Part shown: in pieces, positions 44,842 through 52,472 of the stretch | Position numbering within the stretch: the stretch's first letter is position 1 | How the letters are laid out: the number at the start of each line of letters is the position of its first letter | Origin: Tsukamurella sp. M9C | GTDB lineage: Bacteria > Actinomycetota > Actinomycetes > Mycobacteriales > Mycobacteriaceae | DNA length: 64,000 nt | Assembly: GCF_020169415.1 (NCBI RefSeq) | Contig: NZ_JAIULG010000015.1 | Coordinates: 1-64,000 of the forward strand | Direction of reading: 5' to 3' | Made by a program: the position numbers and the translations under genes | The notes under the pieces: generated by a model | What the model was told of the DNA's origin: nothing | Databases searched by the model: none | What the model saw: only the letters and a program-made list of their open reading frames with translations

Positions 44842-45854
44842 CGGTGCGTTGGGGCCTACTCGCCACCTCGGGGATCGGTCGCGTCGCCGCCCGCGCGATC
44901 GCCGCCGCCGGCGGCGCCGAGCTCGCCGCCGTCGCGGGTCGTGACACGGGGCGCGCCGCCGCCTACGCGGCCGAGGTGGGATCGCCCGCCGCGTACGGGA
45001 GTTACGAGGAGCTGCTCGCCGACAGCGGCATCGACGCGGTCTACGTGCCGCTGCCGATCACGCTCCACGGTGAGTGGGCGATCCGGGCGCTGGAGGCGGG
45101 GAAGCACGTGCTGTGCGAGAAGCCGCTCACCCTGGACCCGGACGAGGCGACGGCCGTCTTCGACGCCGCGGAGCGCGCGGGGCGGCACGCGATCGAGGGC
45201 TTCATGTGGCGGCTGCACCCGCAGACGCTGCTGGTCCGTCGACTGCTTGCGGAGGGCGCGATCGGTGAGCTCGCGCTCGTCCGCGCCGCGCTCAGCGTGA
45301 GCGCCCCCGCCGGCGACATCCGGCGCACGACCGATCTCGGCGGCGGCGCGTTGGCGGACCTCGGCGGGTACTGCGTCAGCGCGGTGCGGCTGTTCGGCGG
45401 CGAACCGGCGACGGTGCGCGCCGTGCGGGTCGCGGATCCGGCCGGTACCGGCGCGGGCCACGATCTGCGTGCCTCCGCGGTCCTCGAACTGGAGGGCGGC
45501 GTCCTCGGGCTGATCGACGTCGGACTGGACCTGGACCGGCGCGACCAGCTCGAGCTCGTCGGTACGGAGGGACGGATCGTCGTCGACGATCCGTGGCTGT
45601 GCCGGTTCGGCGCCGTCGAGCTGATCCGCGGGGAACGGGCGGAGCGGTTGCCGGCGGATCCGGGCGGCGCCTTCGGCCTGACGCCACCCGGGCCCGACAA
45701 CGAGGACGCCTACCGGATCGAGTTCGAGGCGGCGAGCGCCGCCTTCGCCGGCGGGGCGGAGCCGGCCTTCGGCCGGAACGACGCGATCGCGCAGGCCCGT
45801 GCCCTCGCCGCCGCGCGGCGGTCCGCCGCGGAGGGCGTCACGATAGTCCTGTAG
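44838..45854 (+). CDS. Gfo/Idh/MocA oxidoreductase, xylose/dihydrodiol dehydrogenase-like
   Basis: 338-residue NAD(P)-dependent dehydrogenase. The start VRWGLLATSGIGRVAARAIA, the YVPLPITLHGEWAIRALEAGKH stretch, LCEKPLTL lysine site and EGFMWRLHPQ are characteristic of the D-xylose 1-dehydrogenase (NADP)/trans-dihydrodiol dehydrogenase branch. Substrate domain: GGGALADLGGYCVSAVRLFGG, with Tyr where others have His. GTG start overlapping the upstream gene by 4 bp. Last gene of the operon; a strong hairpin follows. Confidence 0.9.
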   Translation: MTVRWGLLATSGIGRVAARAIAAAGGAELAAVAGRDTGRAAAYAAEVGSPAAYGSYEELLADSGIDAVYVPLPITLHGEWAIRALEAGKHVLCEKPLTLDPDEATAVFDAAERAGRHAIEGFMWRLHPQTLLVRRLLAEGAIGELALVRAALSVSAPAGDIRRTTDLGGGALADLGGYCVSAVRLFGGEPATVRAVRVADPAGTGAGHDLRASAVLELEGGVLGLIDVGLDLDRRDQLELVGTEGRIVVDDPWLCRFGAVELIRGERAERLPADPGGAFGLTPPGPDNEDAYRIEFEAASAAFAGGAEPAFGRNDAIAQARALAAARRSAAEGVTIVL

Positions 45855-45870
45855 CCGCCTCCGATACCAC

Positions 45871-45901
45871 CCGCCCGACGGTGCCCGTCACCGTCGGGCG
45901 G
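45871..45901. terminator. Bidirectional terminator
   Basis: Perfect 13-bp stem CCGCCCGACGGTG (45871-45883) / CACCGTCGGGCGG (45889-45901), 5-nt loop, between convergent genes; the right arm contains the MFS stop codon. Confidence 0.82.
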
Positions 45902-47300
45902 TGGCGTGTCCGCCGGCGTTCGCCGGGAGGCGCAGCGCTCCGAGGAGGGGGAGCAGGAGCAGCGCGGCGAAGGGGACGAACGCGACCCGGTAGCCCAGTT
46001 CGACCGGATCCGGCCCGGCCCATGACGTGCCGAGGCTCGCGGCTGCGGCGGCCGCTGCGATGCCGAGGGCGGTGCCCACCTGCTGCAGGGTGGCGGACAG
46101 ACCGTTCGCGGCGGGGAGCAGGTCGCGGGGGACATCGGCGAACATGACGGTGTTGTAGGCGCTGAAGCCGATGGACCGGACCACCCCGGAGAACACCAGG
46201 AGCGCGGCGATCACCGGCGCGGGCGTCGACGCGTGCACCCACCCGAAGGCGAGCAGCGTCGCCGCGCCCGCGACGATCGACCAGACGAGGGTGCGTCGGA
46301 ACCCGAGCACCCGGATGATCGGGGAGGTCAGCGGTTTGATCGCGAGGTTGCCGACGAAGACCGCCGTCACCATCGCGCCCGCCGCGGCCGCGCTCCATCC
46401 GAACCCGGCCTGGAAGAGCAGCACGAAGAGGAAGGGCGCGCCCGTGATCACGAGGCGGTAGATCGATCCGCTCACGTTGCCCACGCGGAAGGTCTGGATG
46501 CGCATGACCGCCGGATCGAACAGCGGGTGGGGGCGATGCGCCATCCCTCGTGCGGCCACCCAGGCGAGGAGCGTTGCAGCTACCAGCAGCGCGGCCACGA
46601 CCCACGGCCGTCCGCCCCGCAGCAGTTCCACGCCGCCCGTGAGGCAGACGACCGCACCCGCGGTGAGCAGATAGCCCCAGCGGTCGAGCGGCGTTCGGAA
46701 GCTCGTGTCGTTCCGCGGGATCAGGAGTGCCCCGCCGATCGCCAGTGCGACGCCGATCGGAACGTTGAGCACGAAGATCCACCGCCACCCCGCGACGTCG
46801 GTGATGACGCCGCCGAGGAACGGAGCGACCACCGGCGCGACGAGGGACGGCCAGGTCAGGTAGGCCATCGCCGCGAGGAGGTCGACCGGCCGCACCGAGC
46901 GCAGCACAGCGATCCGTCCCACCGGGATCATCATGGCTCCGGCGGCGCCCTGGACGATGCGGAAGAGGCACAGCCACAGGAGGTCCGGTGCCAGCGCGCA
47001 CGCGGCCGACGCCATCGTGAAACCGGCGACCGCCCACAGGAAGACGCGTCGCGTGCCGTACCGCTCCGCGACCCAGCCCGCGACGGGGACGGCCACCGCC
47101 ACCGCGAGGAGGTAGCCGACGATGGCCGGACTCACGGCCGCCGGGGCGACCCCGAAGTCGCGGGCCACCGCCGGCGCTGCCGTCTGCAGCACCGCACCGT
47201 CGAGGTTCTCGAGGAACAGTGCTCCCGCGACGAGGAGCGCGAGCGGTCGGCTGAAGCTCGCGGCCTCGCGCCTGCGGATCAGCGCAGCGATGCGCGACAT
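45888..47300 (-). CDS. MFS transporter, multidrug (DHA2) type
   Basis: 470-residue MFS protein with about 13-14 helices. GWVAERYGTRRVFLWAV is the motif A loop, and the segment AYLTWPSLVAPVVAPFLGG is the motif C-like region of drug/proton antiporters. The start is ATG 47300; the longer frame overlaps the upstream SDR gene. It lies 40 bp after the SDR and PhyH genes on the same strand, so it may export a product or intermediate of those enzymes; import is less likely for this subfamily. Confidence 0.86.
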   Translation of the reverse strand: MSRIAALIRRREAASFSRPLALLVAGALFLENLDGAVLQTAAPAVARDFGVAPAAVSPAIVGYLLAVAVAVPVAGWVAERYGTRRVFLWAVAGFTMASAACALAPDLLWLCLFRIVQGAAGAMMIPVGRIAVLRSVRPVDLLAAMAYLTWPSLVAPVVAPFLGGVITDVAGWRWIFVLNVPIGVALAIGGALLIPRNDTSFRTPLDRWGYLLTAGAVVCLTGGVELLRGGRPWVVAALLVAATLLAWVAARGMAHRPHPLFDPAVMRIQTFRVGNVSGSIYRLVITGAPFLFVLLFQAGFGWSAAAAGAMVTAVFVGNLAIKPLTSPIIRVLGFRRTLVWSIVAGAATLLAFGWVHASTPAPVIAALLVFSGVVRSIGFSAYNTVMFADVPRDLLPAANGLSATLQQVGTALGIAAAAAAASLGTSWAGPDPVELGYRVAFVPFAALLLLPLLGALRLPANAGGHATARR

Positions 47301-47340
47301 GTCATTATGTTCGGTCAAAATGGGCTCAGGGTGCAAGTCT

Positions 47341-48129
47341 TCAGTCGTAGGCGCCGCAGACCTGCTGGTCCCAGTCGATGATCGAGCCGGTGACCACACC
47401 ACTGCGATCCGACAGCAGGAACACCACCGCCGCAGCCGCGTCCGCAGCGGAGGCGAGGCGGCCCGCGGGCAGCTCGCGCCCGGCGCGCTCGGCCCAGTCG
47501 TCAGGGGCGTCGTGGAACCGCTTCTGCACCAGGGCCTCGCCCTCCGTCTCGGTCCAGCCGATGTTGAGGCCGTTGATCCGGATCCGGTCGAACCGGTGCG
47601 CGTGGGCCGCGTTCTTCGTGAGCCCGATCAGCCCGGCCTTCGCGGCGACGTACGGCGCCAGGTAGGGCTGTCCGCCGTGTGCCGACATCGAGATGATGTT
47701 GACGACGGTTCCGGGGGCACGCCGTGCGCGCATGTCACGCACCGCGGCGGCCATCGTGAAGAAGGGCGCCCGGAGATTGATCGCGACGTGCTCGTCGAAC
47801 AGCGCCGGTGTGGTCTCGGTGAGGGTGCCACGAGACGTGAGGCCCGCCGCGTTGCACAGGCAGTCGACCCGGCCGAGGGCCTCGACCACCGCCTCCACCG
47901 ACCCCGTCGCCTGCGCGGGATCGGCGACGTCGGCCCGAACGAACAGCGCCTCCGTCCCCTCCGCCGCCAGGGCGGACCGCAACGTCTCCCCGGCGGCGGC
48001 ATCCCGTCCGGAGAAGGCGACGCGGGCTCCGGCCGCGGCGGCCGCGCGGACGACGGCGGCGCCCACGCCCCGGCTGCCGCCCGACACGAACACGACCCTG
48101 TCCGCGAGATCGGCGGGCCGCCCGGTCAC
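47341..48129 (-). CDS. Short-chain dehydrogenase/reductase
   Basis: 262-residue classical SDR. Cofactor motif VSGGSRGVGAAVV (a GGxxxGxG variant), NAAG structural motif, catalytic Ser in ISMSAHG and Tyr-Lys in YVAAK. The C-terminus QQVCGAYD, with GSIIDWDQQV, is typical of short SDRs for sugars or polyols in catabolic clusters. GTG 48129 overlaps the upstream PhyH stop by 4 bp, so the oxygenase and this dehydrogenase are coupled and likely act in sequence. Confidence 0.9.
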   Translation of the reverse strand: MTGRPADLADRVVFVSGGSRGVGAAVVRAAAAAGARVAFSGRDAAAGETLRSALAAEGTEALFVRADVADPAQATGSVEAVVEALGRVDCLCNAAGLTSRGTLTETTPALFDEHVAINLRAPFFTMAAAVRDMRARRAPGTVVNIISMSAHGGQPYLAPYVAAKAGLIGLTKNAAHAHRFDRIRINGLNIGWTETEGEALVQKRFHDAPDDWAERAGRELPAGRLASAADAAAAVVFLLSDRSGVVTGSIIDWDQQVCGAYD

Positions 48130-49316
48130 GGGCGGTGCCGCTCGTCGAGGGCGGCCAGTTCGGCGGCGAAGGCCTCCGGAGCCAGGCCGGACGCGAGCGC
48201 GCGGCGCGTCAGGTCCGCCTGGGTCTCGCCGTGCATGCCGCCGAGCGGCTGGTCCCGGTCCAGGTTCGACGGGAACGCGTACCCCTCGGCCGAGGCGGCG
48301 ACGAGGTTCTCCACGGCGCGAGCGTCTCCGGCGGCGGCGAGCCCCTGCAGCTCGGGGTAGACGGCGCGGAGGATCGCGGACCGGTCCACCGCGTCCATCG
48401 CGCGTCCGAACGCCGAACTGATCTGCAGCAGGTTCGCCATCCGGCGGATGCCCGCCGATCGATTCGAGCCCGCGGCGTGGAACAGTGCCGGGTTGAAGAA
48501 GACGGCGTCTCCGGCGCGCAGCGGGAGCTGAACGTGGTTCGCCTCGAAGTAGTCCCGGAAGTCGGGGAGGTTGAAGGCGAGGTAGCCGGGCTCGTACCGC
48601 TGGGAGTACGGCAGGTACAGGGTGGGACCCGATGAGACGGGCATGTCGACCTGTGCGACGGCGCCCTGCAGCGTGAGCGCGGGGGAGAGCAGGTGCGTGT
48701 GCCGGGGGAAACGCTGCGCCGTCTCCGGCTCCATGAAGCCGAGGTGGTAGTCGCGGTGCGGGGACTGCGCCGTCCCGCCGGGGTTCACCACGTTGATCGC
48801 GGATGTCACCTGATACATCGGCCCCAGCCAGGCGGTCGCGACCAGCGCGAGCACGTCATTGGCGTAGTACCGGGCGAACGATGCCGGATCGCGCAGCGCG
48901 TGCTTGCTCAGGGCGTTCCAGATCCGGTCGTTCGCGCCCGGCGCGGCGAAGTGGTCGCCGCCGCCGGAGCCGTTCGCGCGCTGCTCGGCGATCATGGCGG
49001 TGAACAGCGCCGTCGACTCGTCGAGGCCGTGCCGGTCGTCGAAGGCACCGTCGAAGGCGACGATGCCCGGGCCGGTCAGGAGCGCCCGCGCCAGCTCGTC
49101 GGACAGCTGCCCGCGCCTGTCCGGATCGGCCGCGGCCTCCGTGGCCGCGGCGCCGTAGAACAGGACCCCGCGTACCGCCCGATCCGCGTAGGGGTACCTG
49201 GTCAGGTCGGTCTCGAACTCGAGCTGCGCCGTGAAGTCCTCGAGGCGGCAGTCGGCCTCGCTGATCCGGCCCGTGCGGTCCGGCGCCCCGGTCCGGGCCG
49301 AGAAGGTGGTGGGCAT
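48126..49316 (-). CDS. Phytanoyl-CoA dioxygenase (PhyH) family protein
   Basis: 396-residue Fe(II)/2-oxoglutarate oxygenase. The metal-binding HxD is in SPHRDYHLGF and the distal His in FFNPALFHAAGSNRS, followed by an Arg (IRRM) suited to bind 2-oxoglutarate. The beta-helix core AQVDMPVSSGPTLYLPYSQRYEPGY is characteristic. Members hydroxylate lipids, but PhyH-like enzymes in sugar clusters oxidise small polar compounds. First gene of the PhyH-SDR-MFS operon, divergent from a LacI regulator, so probably induced by that regulator's ligand. Confidence 0.88.
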   Translation of the reverse strand: MPTTFSARTGAPDRTGRISEADCRLEDFTAQLEFETDLTRYPYADRAVRGVLFYGAAATEAAADPDRRGQLSDELARALLTGPGIVAFDGAFDDRHGLDESTALFTAMIAEQRANGSGGGDHFAAPGANDRIWNALSKHALRDPASFARYYANDVLALVATAWLGPMYQVTSAINVVNPGGTAQSPHRDYHLGFMEPETAQRFPRHTHLLSPALTLQGAVAQVDMPVSSGPTLYLPYSQRYEPGYLAFNLPDFRDYFEANHVQLPLRAGDAVFFNPALFHAAGSNRSAGIRRMANLLQISSAFGRAMDAVDRSAILRAVYPELQGLAAAGDARAVENLVAASAEGYAFPSNLDRDQPLGGMHGETQADLTRRALASGLAPEAFAAELAALDERHRP

Positions 49317-49449
49317 ATCGCTTTCCTGACGTCGATGCGAAGCGGGAGTGGGGAATCGGTGTCCGTCCCCGCATTCATCGTGGCAAGCTGTCGAGGTCCC
49401 GGGTAGCCCGGAAAACCCTCAAGAATCCCTCAGCACGAGGAGGCCCGCG

Positions 49450-50478
49450 GTGGCGCACTCCCATCCGATCCGCGAGATCGCGCAGCAGGCGGGCGTCAGC
49501 GAGGCCACCGTCGACCGCGTGCTCCACGGCCGCGTCGGGGTGCGCGAGGGAACGGCGGCACAGGTCCGGCAGGCGATCGCCGATCTCGACCGGCAGCGCT
49601 CCCAACTGCGGCTGTCGGGTCGCCGGTTCATGGTCGATCTCGTCATGGAGACTCCGCGCCGCTTCTCGGACCTGACCCGGGCCGCGCTGGAGGCCGAGCT
49701 CCCCACTCTGCGCCCGGCGGTCTTCCGCGCGCGCTACCACGTGCGGGAGGCGTGGGAGCCGGAGGAACTGATCGCGGAGCTCGACGGCATCGCGCGCCGC
49801 GGTAGCCACGGCGTCGTCCTCAAGGCTCCGGATACGCCCGCAGTCGCGGCGGCGATCGCGCGCCTGACCGCGCGCCGCATCCCCGTCGTCACCGTGGTCA
49901 CCGACGTTCCGCAGAGCGCCCGGATCGCGTACGTGGGCATGGACAACCGCGCCGCGGGCGTGACCGCGGCGCACCTCGTCACCCAGTGGGTCAGTGAGTC
50001 GCGCGGAGCCCTGCTCGTCGTCACCAGCGGCCGGCTCTTCCGGGGCGAGGAGGAACGGGAGACGGGGTTCCGCAGCGAGATCCACCGGTCTGATCCGGCG
50101 CGGCGGATCGTCGGCGTCGCCGATACGGGTGGCCTCGACGCGGTGTGCCGCCGGGAGGTCGCCGCGGTGCTCGCGAGCGACCCGGACATCGCCGCGGTCT
50201 ACTCGCCGGGTGGCGGCAACCGGGGGATCATCGCGGCGTTCGACGAGGCGGGGAGGAGGTATCGCGGCTACATCGCACACGATCTCGCCGAATCGAACCG
50301 CGAACTGTTGCTGGCGGGTCGGATCTCGGCGGTGCTGCACCACGACCTGCGGGCGGATCTGCGCGGCGCCGCCCACGCGATCATGGCCTTCCACGGCGCG
50401 ATCGACGGTCCGCACCGGCCGCGGCCCACCGCGATCCAGATCGTGGTGCCGCCGAACCTGGCCGGGGTCGACAGCTAG
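49450..50478 (+). CDS. LacI family transcriptional regulator (PhyH/SDR-linked)
   Basis: 342-residue LacI-type repressor. Helix-turn-helix HPIREIAQQAGVSEATVDRVLHGR, then a Peripla_BP_4-like sensor (RIAYVGMDNRAAGVTAAHLV, DIAAVYSPGGGNRGIIAAFDEAG, GYIAHDLAESNRELL). This subtype senses sugars like a ribose-binding protein. GTG 49450 has GAGGAGG upstream; earlier in-frame residues belong to the intergenic region. Divergent from PhyH by 133 bp. Its stop overlaps that of the convergent GntR gene in a shared CTAG. Confidence 0.9.
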   Translation: MAHSHPIREIAQQAGVSEATVDRVLHGRVGVREGTAAQVRQAIADLDRQRSQLRLSGRRFMVDLVMETPRRFSDLTRAALEAELPTLRPAVFRARYHVREAWEPEELIAELDGIARRGSHGVVLKAPDTPAVAAAIARLTARRIPVVTVVTDVPQSARIAYVGMDNRAAGVTAAHLVTQWVSESRGALLVVTSGRLFRGEEERETGFRSEIHRSDPARRIVGVADTGGLDAVCRREVAAVLASDPDIAAVYSPGGGNRGIIAAFDEAGRRYRGYIAHDLAESNRELLLAGRISAVLHHDLRADLRGAAHAIMAFHGAIDGPHRPRPTAIQIVVPPNLAGVDS

Positions 50479-51215
50479 CGGCTGAACACCGAGACGTCGA
50501 AGAAGTACCGCGACGCCCGGTACACGTGGCGGCCCAGCTCGATCGCCGTGCCGGACTCGTTCAAGGCCACGCGCTGCATGGTGAGCACGGCGCCGCCCGC
50601 GGGCTCGTCGAGCAGCCGGGACTCCTCGTCGTCGGAGATGCGGGCGCCGATCCGCTGCTGCGCCTGGGCGATCGTGATGCCCCGCCCGCGCAGGCACTGG
50701 TACAGGCCCTTGCTCTGCAGCTCGTCGGGGGCGGGGGCGAGCTCGGCGGGGATGTAGTTGGTGAGGATCGCCAGCGGCACGTCGTCCGCGCTGCGCAGGC
50801 GCCGGATCGACACCACCTGGGCGTCGTGCTCGATGCCCAGCTCGTCCGCGATCTCCTCATCGGGCCGGCCGAGCCGGTAGTCGAGCAGCTCCGTCGACGG
50901 GGTCTGGCCCGCGGCGATCAGGTCCTCGTACAGGCTGGTGAGCTCGACCGCGCGGTGCACCTCGTTGCGCACCACCTGGGTGCCGACGCCGCGCTTGCGC
51001 ACCAGGAGGCCCTTGTCCACGAGCGCCTGGATCGCCTGCCGCGCAGTCGGACGAGACAGGGTGAGCCGCTTGGCGAGGTCGATCTCGTTCTCGATCCGGT
51101 CGCCGGGCACCAGCTCGCCGTTCAGGATGGAACGTTCGAGGGCCTGCGCCAGCTGGTAGTACAGCGGCACGGGGCTGGTGCGGTCCAGTTCGACCGAGAC
51201 CGGGGCGGGAGACAT
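50475..51215 (-). CDS. iolR: GntR family repressor of inositol genes (IolR-like)
   Basis: 246-residue GntR/HutC-type regulator. Winged helix: PLYYQLAQALERSILNGELVPGDRIENEIDLA with LSRPTARQAIQALVDKGLLVRKRGVG; UTRA effector domain from about residue 85 to the end (LLDYRLGRPDEEIADELGI, VPLAILTNYIPAE, ITIAQAQQRIGA). It is divergent from iolC, the arrangement of IolR in C. glutamicum. ATG 51215 lies 7 nt after TAGACT (51223-51228, minus strand), so a leaderless mRNA. Palindromes in its upstream region suggest autoregulation. Assignment as IolR rests on context. Confidence 0.85.
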   Translation of the reverse strand: MSPAPVSVELDRTSPVPLYYQLAQALERSILNGELVPGDRIENEIDLAKRLTLSRPTARQAIQALVDKGLLVRKRGVGTQVVRNEVHRAVELTSLYEDLIAAGQTPSTELLDYRLGRPDEEIADELGIEHDAQVVSIRRLRSADDVPLAILTNYIPAELAPAPDELQSKGLYQCLRGRGITIAQAQQRIGARISDDEESRLLDEPAGGAVLTMQRVALNESGTAIELGRHVYRASRYFFDVSVFSR

Positions 51216-51222
51216 GCGATGC

Positions 51223-51316
51223 AGTCTAGTGCACCGAAGCGGGAAATGCGGGCGCTGATCAGCGTTTGTTCGTACAATTGCCCCTTGCGGCGCGATCAGG
51301 TCTATGTCCGCACATA
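51223..51316. promoter_or_regulatory. iolR promoter with two TGT-N4-ACA palindromes
   Basis: -10 TAGACT on the minus strand at 51223-51228. Upstream are TTGTTCGTACAA (51266-51277) and TATGTCCGCACATA (51303-51316), two dyads with the same TGT-N4-ACA core, 38 bp centre to centre. They are candidate GntR (IolR) binding sites serving both directions. Confidence 0.6.
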
Positions 51317-51399
51317 CGGCGCCCATGTCAGCCGGTCGCCGACGGCTCTATCGGATCCGCGATGCTGCGATGGGGTGGATCTCTGCAGCTAGGAGCCTA

Positions 51400-51446
51400 T
51401 TGAAGAATGTCGCCTCCTTCTGTTAGATTGACAGGACAAACGAGCG
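51400..51446 (+). promoter_or_regulatory. iolC operon promoter and operator
   Basis: -35 TTGAAG (51400-51405), 18-bp spacer, -10 TAGATT (51424-51429), then TTGACAGGACAAACGAGC overlapping the expected start at about 51436. The latter matches the element at 36461-36478 at 16 of 18 positions and holds TGACAGGACA (51429-51438). Repressor bound here would block polymerase. The rest of 51216-51494 has no other gene. Confidence 0.65.
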
Positions 51447-51494
51447 GGAGTGATCCACGTCTCGTCCGGGACCAGGCTAAGGAGGGCCTCCCAC

Positions 51495-52472
51495 ATGACT
51501 GACGCCGGTACCCACGGTGCCCCGTTCGACCTGATCACCATCGGGCGGGTCGGGGTCGACATCTACCCCCTGCAGGACGGTGTCGGACTCGATCGCGTCG
51601 AGACCTTCGGCAAGTACCTCGGGGGCAGCGCGACCAACGTCGCCGTCGCCGCGGCCCGTCACGGCCGACGGTCCGCGGTCATCACGGCGACCGGCGCGGA
51701 TCCGTTCGGGCGCTTCGTTCATCAGGAGCTGGTGCGCCTCGGCGTCGACGACCGGTACGTGGGCGAGATCCGCGGCCTGAACACCCCCGTCACCTTCTGC
51801 GAGATCTTCCCGCCGGACGACTTCCCGCTCTACTTCTACCGCGACCCGATCGCGCCGGACCTCATGCTGGACGACGACGCGCTCGACCTCGACGCGATCC
51901 GCTCCGCGAAGATCTTCTGGGCCACCGTCACCGGGCTCTCCCGCGAGCCCAGCCGCTCCGCGCACCACACGGCGTGGAACGCCCGCGGCCGCGCCCCGCT
52001 GACCGTCCTCGACCTCGACTACCGGCCCATGTTCTGGGAGTCCGCCGAGGTCGCGAGCCAGGAGGTGGGCAAGGCCCTCGAGCACGTCACCGTCGCCATC
52101 GGCAACCGCGAGGAGTGCGAGGTCGCGGTCGGCGAGACCGAGCCCGGCCGCGCCGCCGACGCCCTGCTGGAGCGCGGCGTCGAGCTCGCCGTGGTGAAGC
52201 AGGGCCCCAAGGGCGTCCTCGCGAAGACCCGGGACGAGAGTGTCGAGGTCGCACCGCACTTCGTCGACGTGATCAACGGTCTCGGCGCCGGTGACGGCTT
52301 CGGCGGCGCCGTCTGCCACGGCCTGCTCGCGGGCTGGCCGCTCGAGCGGGTTCTGCGCTTCGCCAACGTCGCCGGGGCCATCGTCGCCTCGCGCCGCGAA
52401 TGCTCGACCGCCATGCCCACCACCGACGAGGTGGAGTCCGTCATCGAGGAACGGGACAACAACCATGTCTGA
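51495..52472 (+). CDS. iolC: 5-dehydro-2-deoxygluconokinase
   Basis: PfkB-family kinase that phosphorylates 5-dehydro-2-deoxy-D-gluconate (DKG) to its 6-phosphate with ATP. 325 residues. Substrate-binding GRVGVDIYPLQDG and KYLGGSATNVAVAAARHG at the N-terminus; ATP/anion hole NGLGAGDGFGGAVCHGLL with the catalytic Asp near residue 265; NREECEVAVGETE typical of IolC. ATG 51495 follows AAGGAGGG. First gene of the iol operon; its end overlaps the aldolase gene by 8 bp. Confidence 0.95.
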   Translation: MTDAGTHGAPFDLITIGRVGVDIYPLQDGVGLDRVETFGKYLGGSATNVAVAAARHGRRSAVITATGADPFGRFVHQELVRLGVDDRYVGEIRGLNTPVTFCEIFPPDDFPLYFYRDPIAPDLMLDDDALDLDAIRSAKIFWATVTGLSREPSRSAHHTAWNARGRAPLTVLDLDYRPMFWESAEVASQEVGKALEHVTVAIGNREECEVAVGETEPGRAADALLERGVELAVVKQGPKGVLAKTRDESVEVAPHFVDVINGLGAGDGFGGAVCHGLLAGWPLERVLRFANVAGAIVASRRECSTAMPTTDEVESVIEERDNNHV

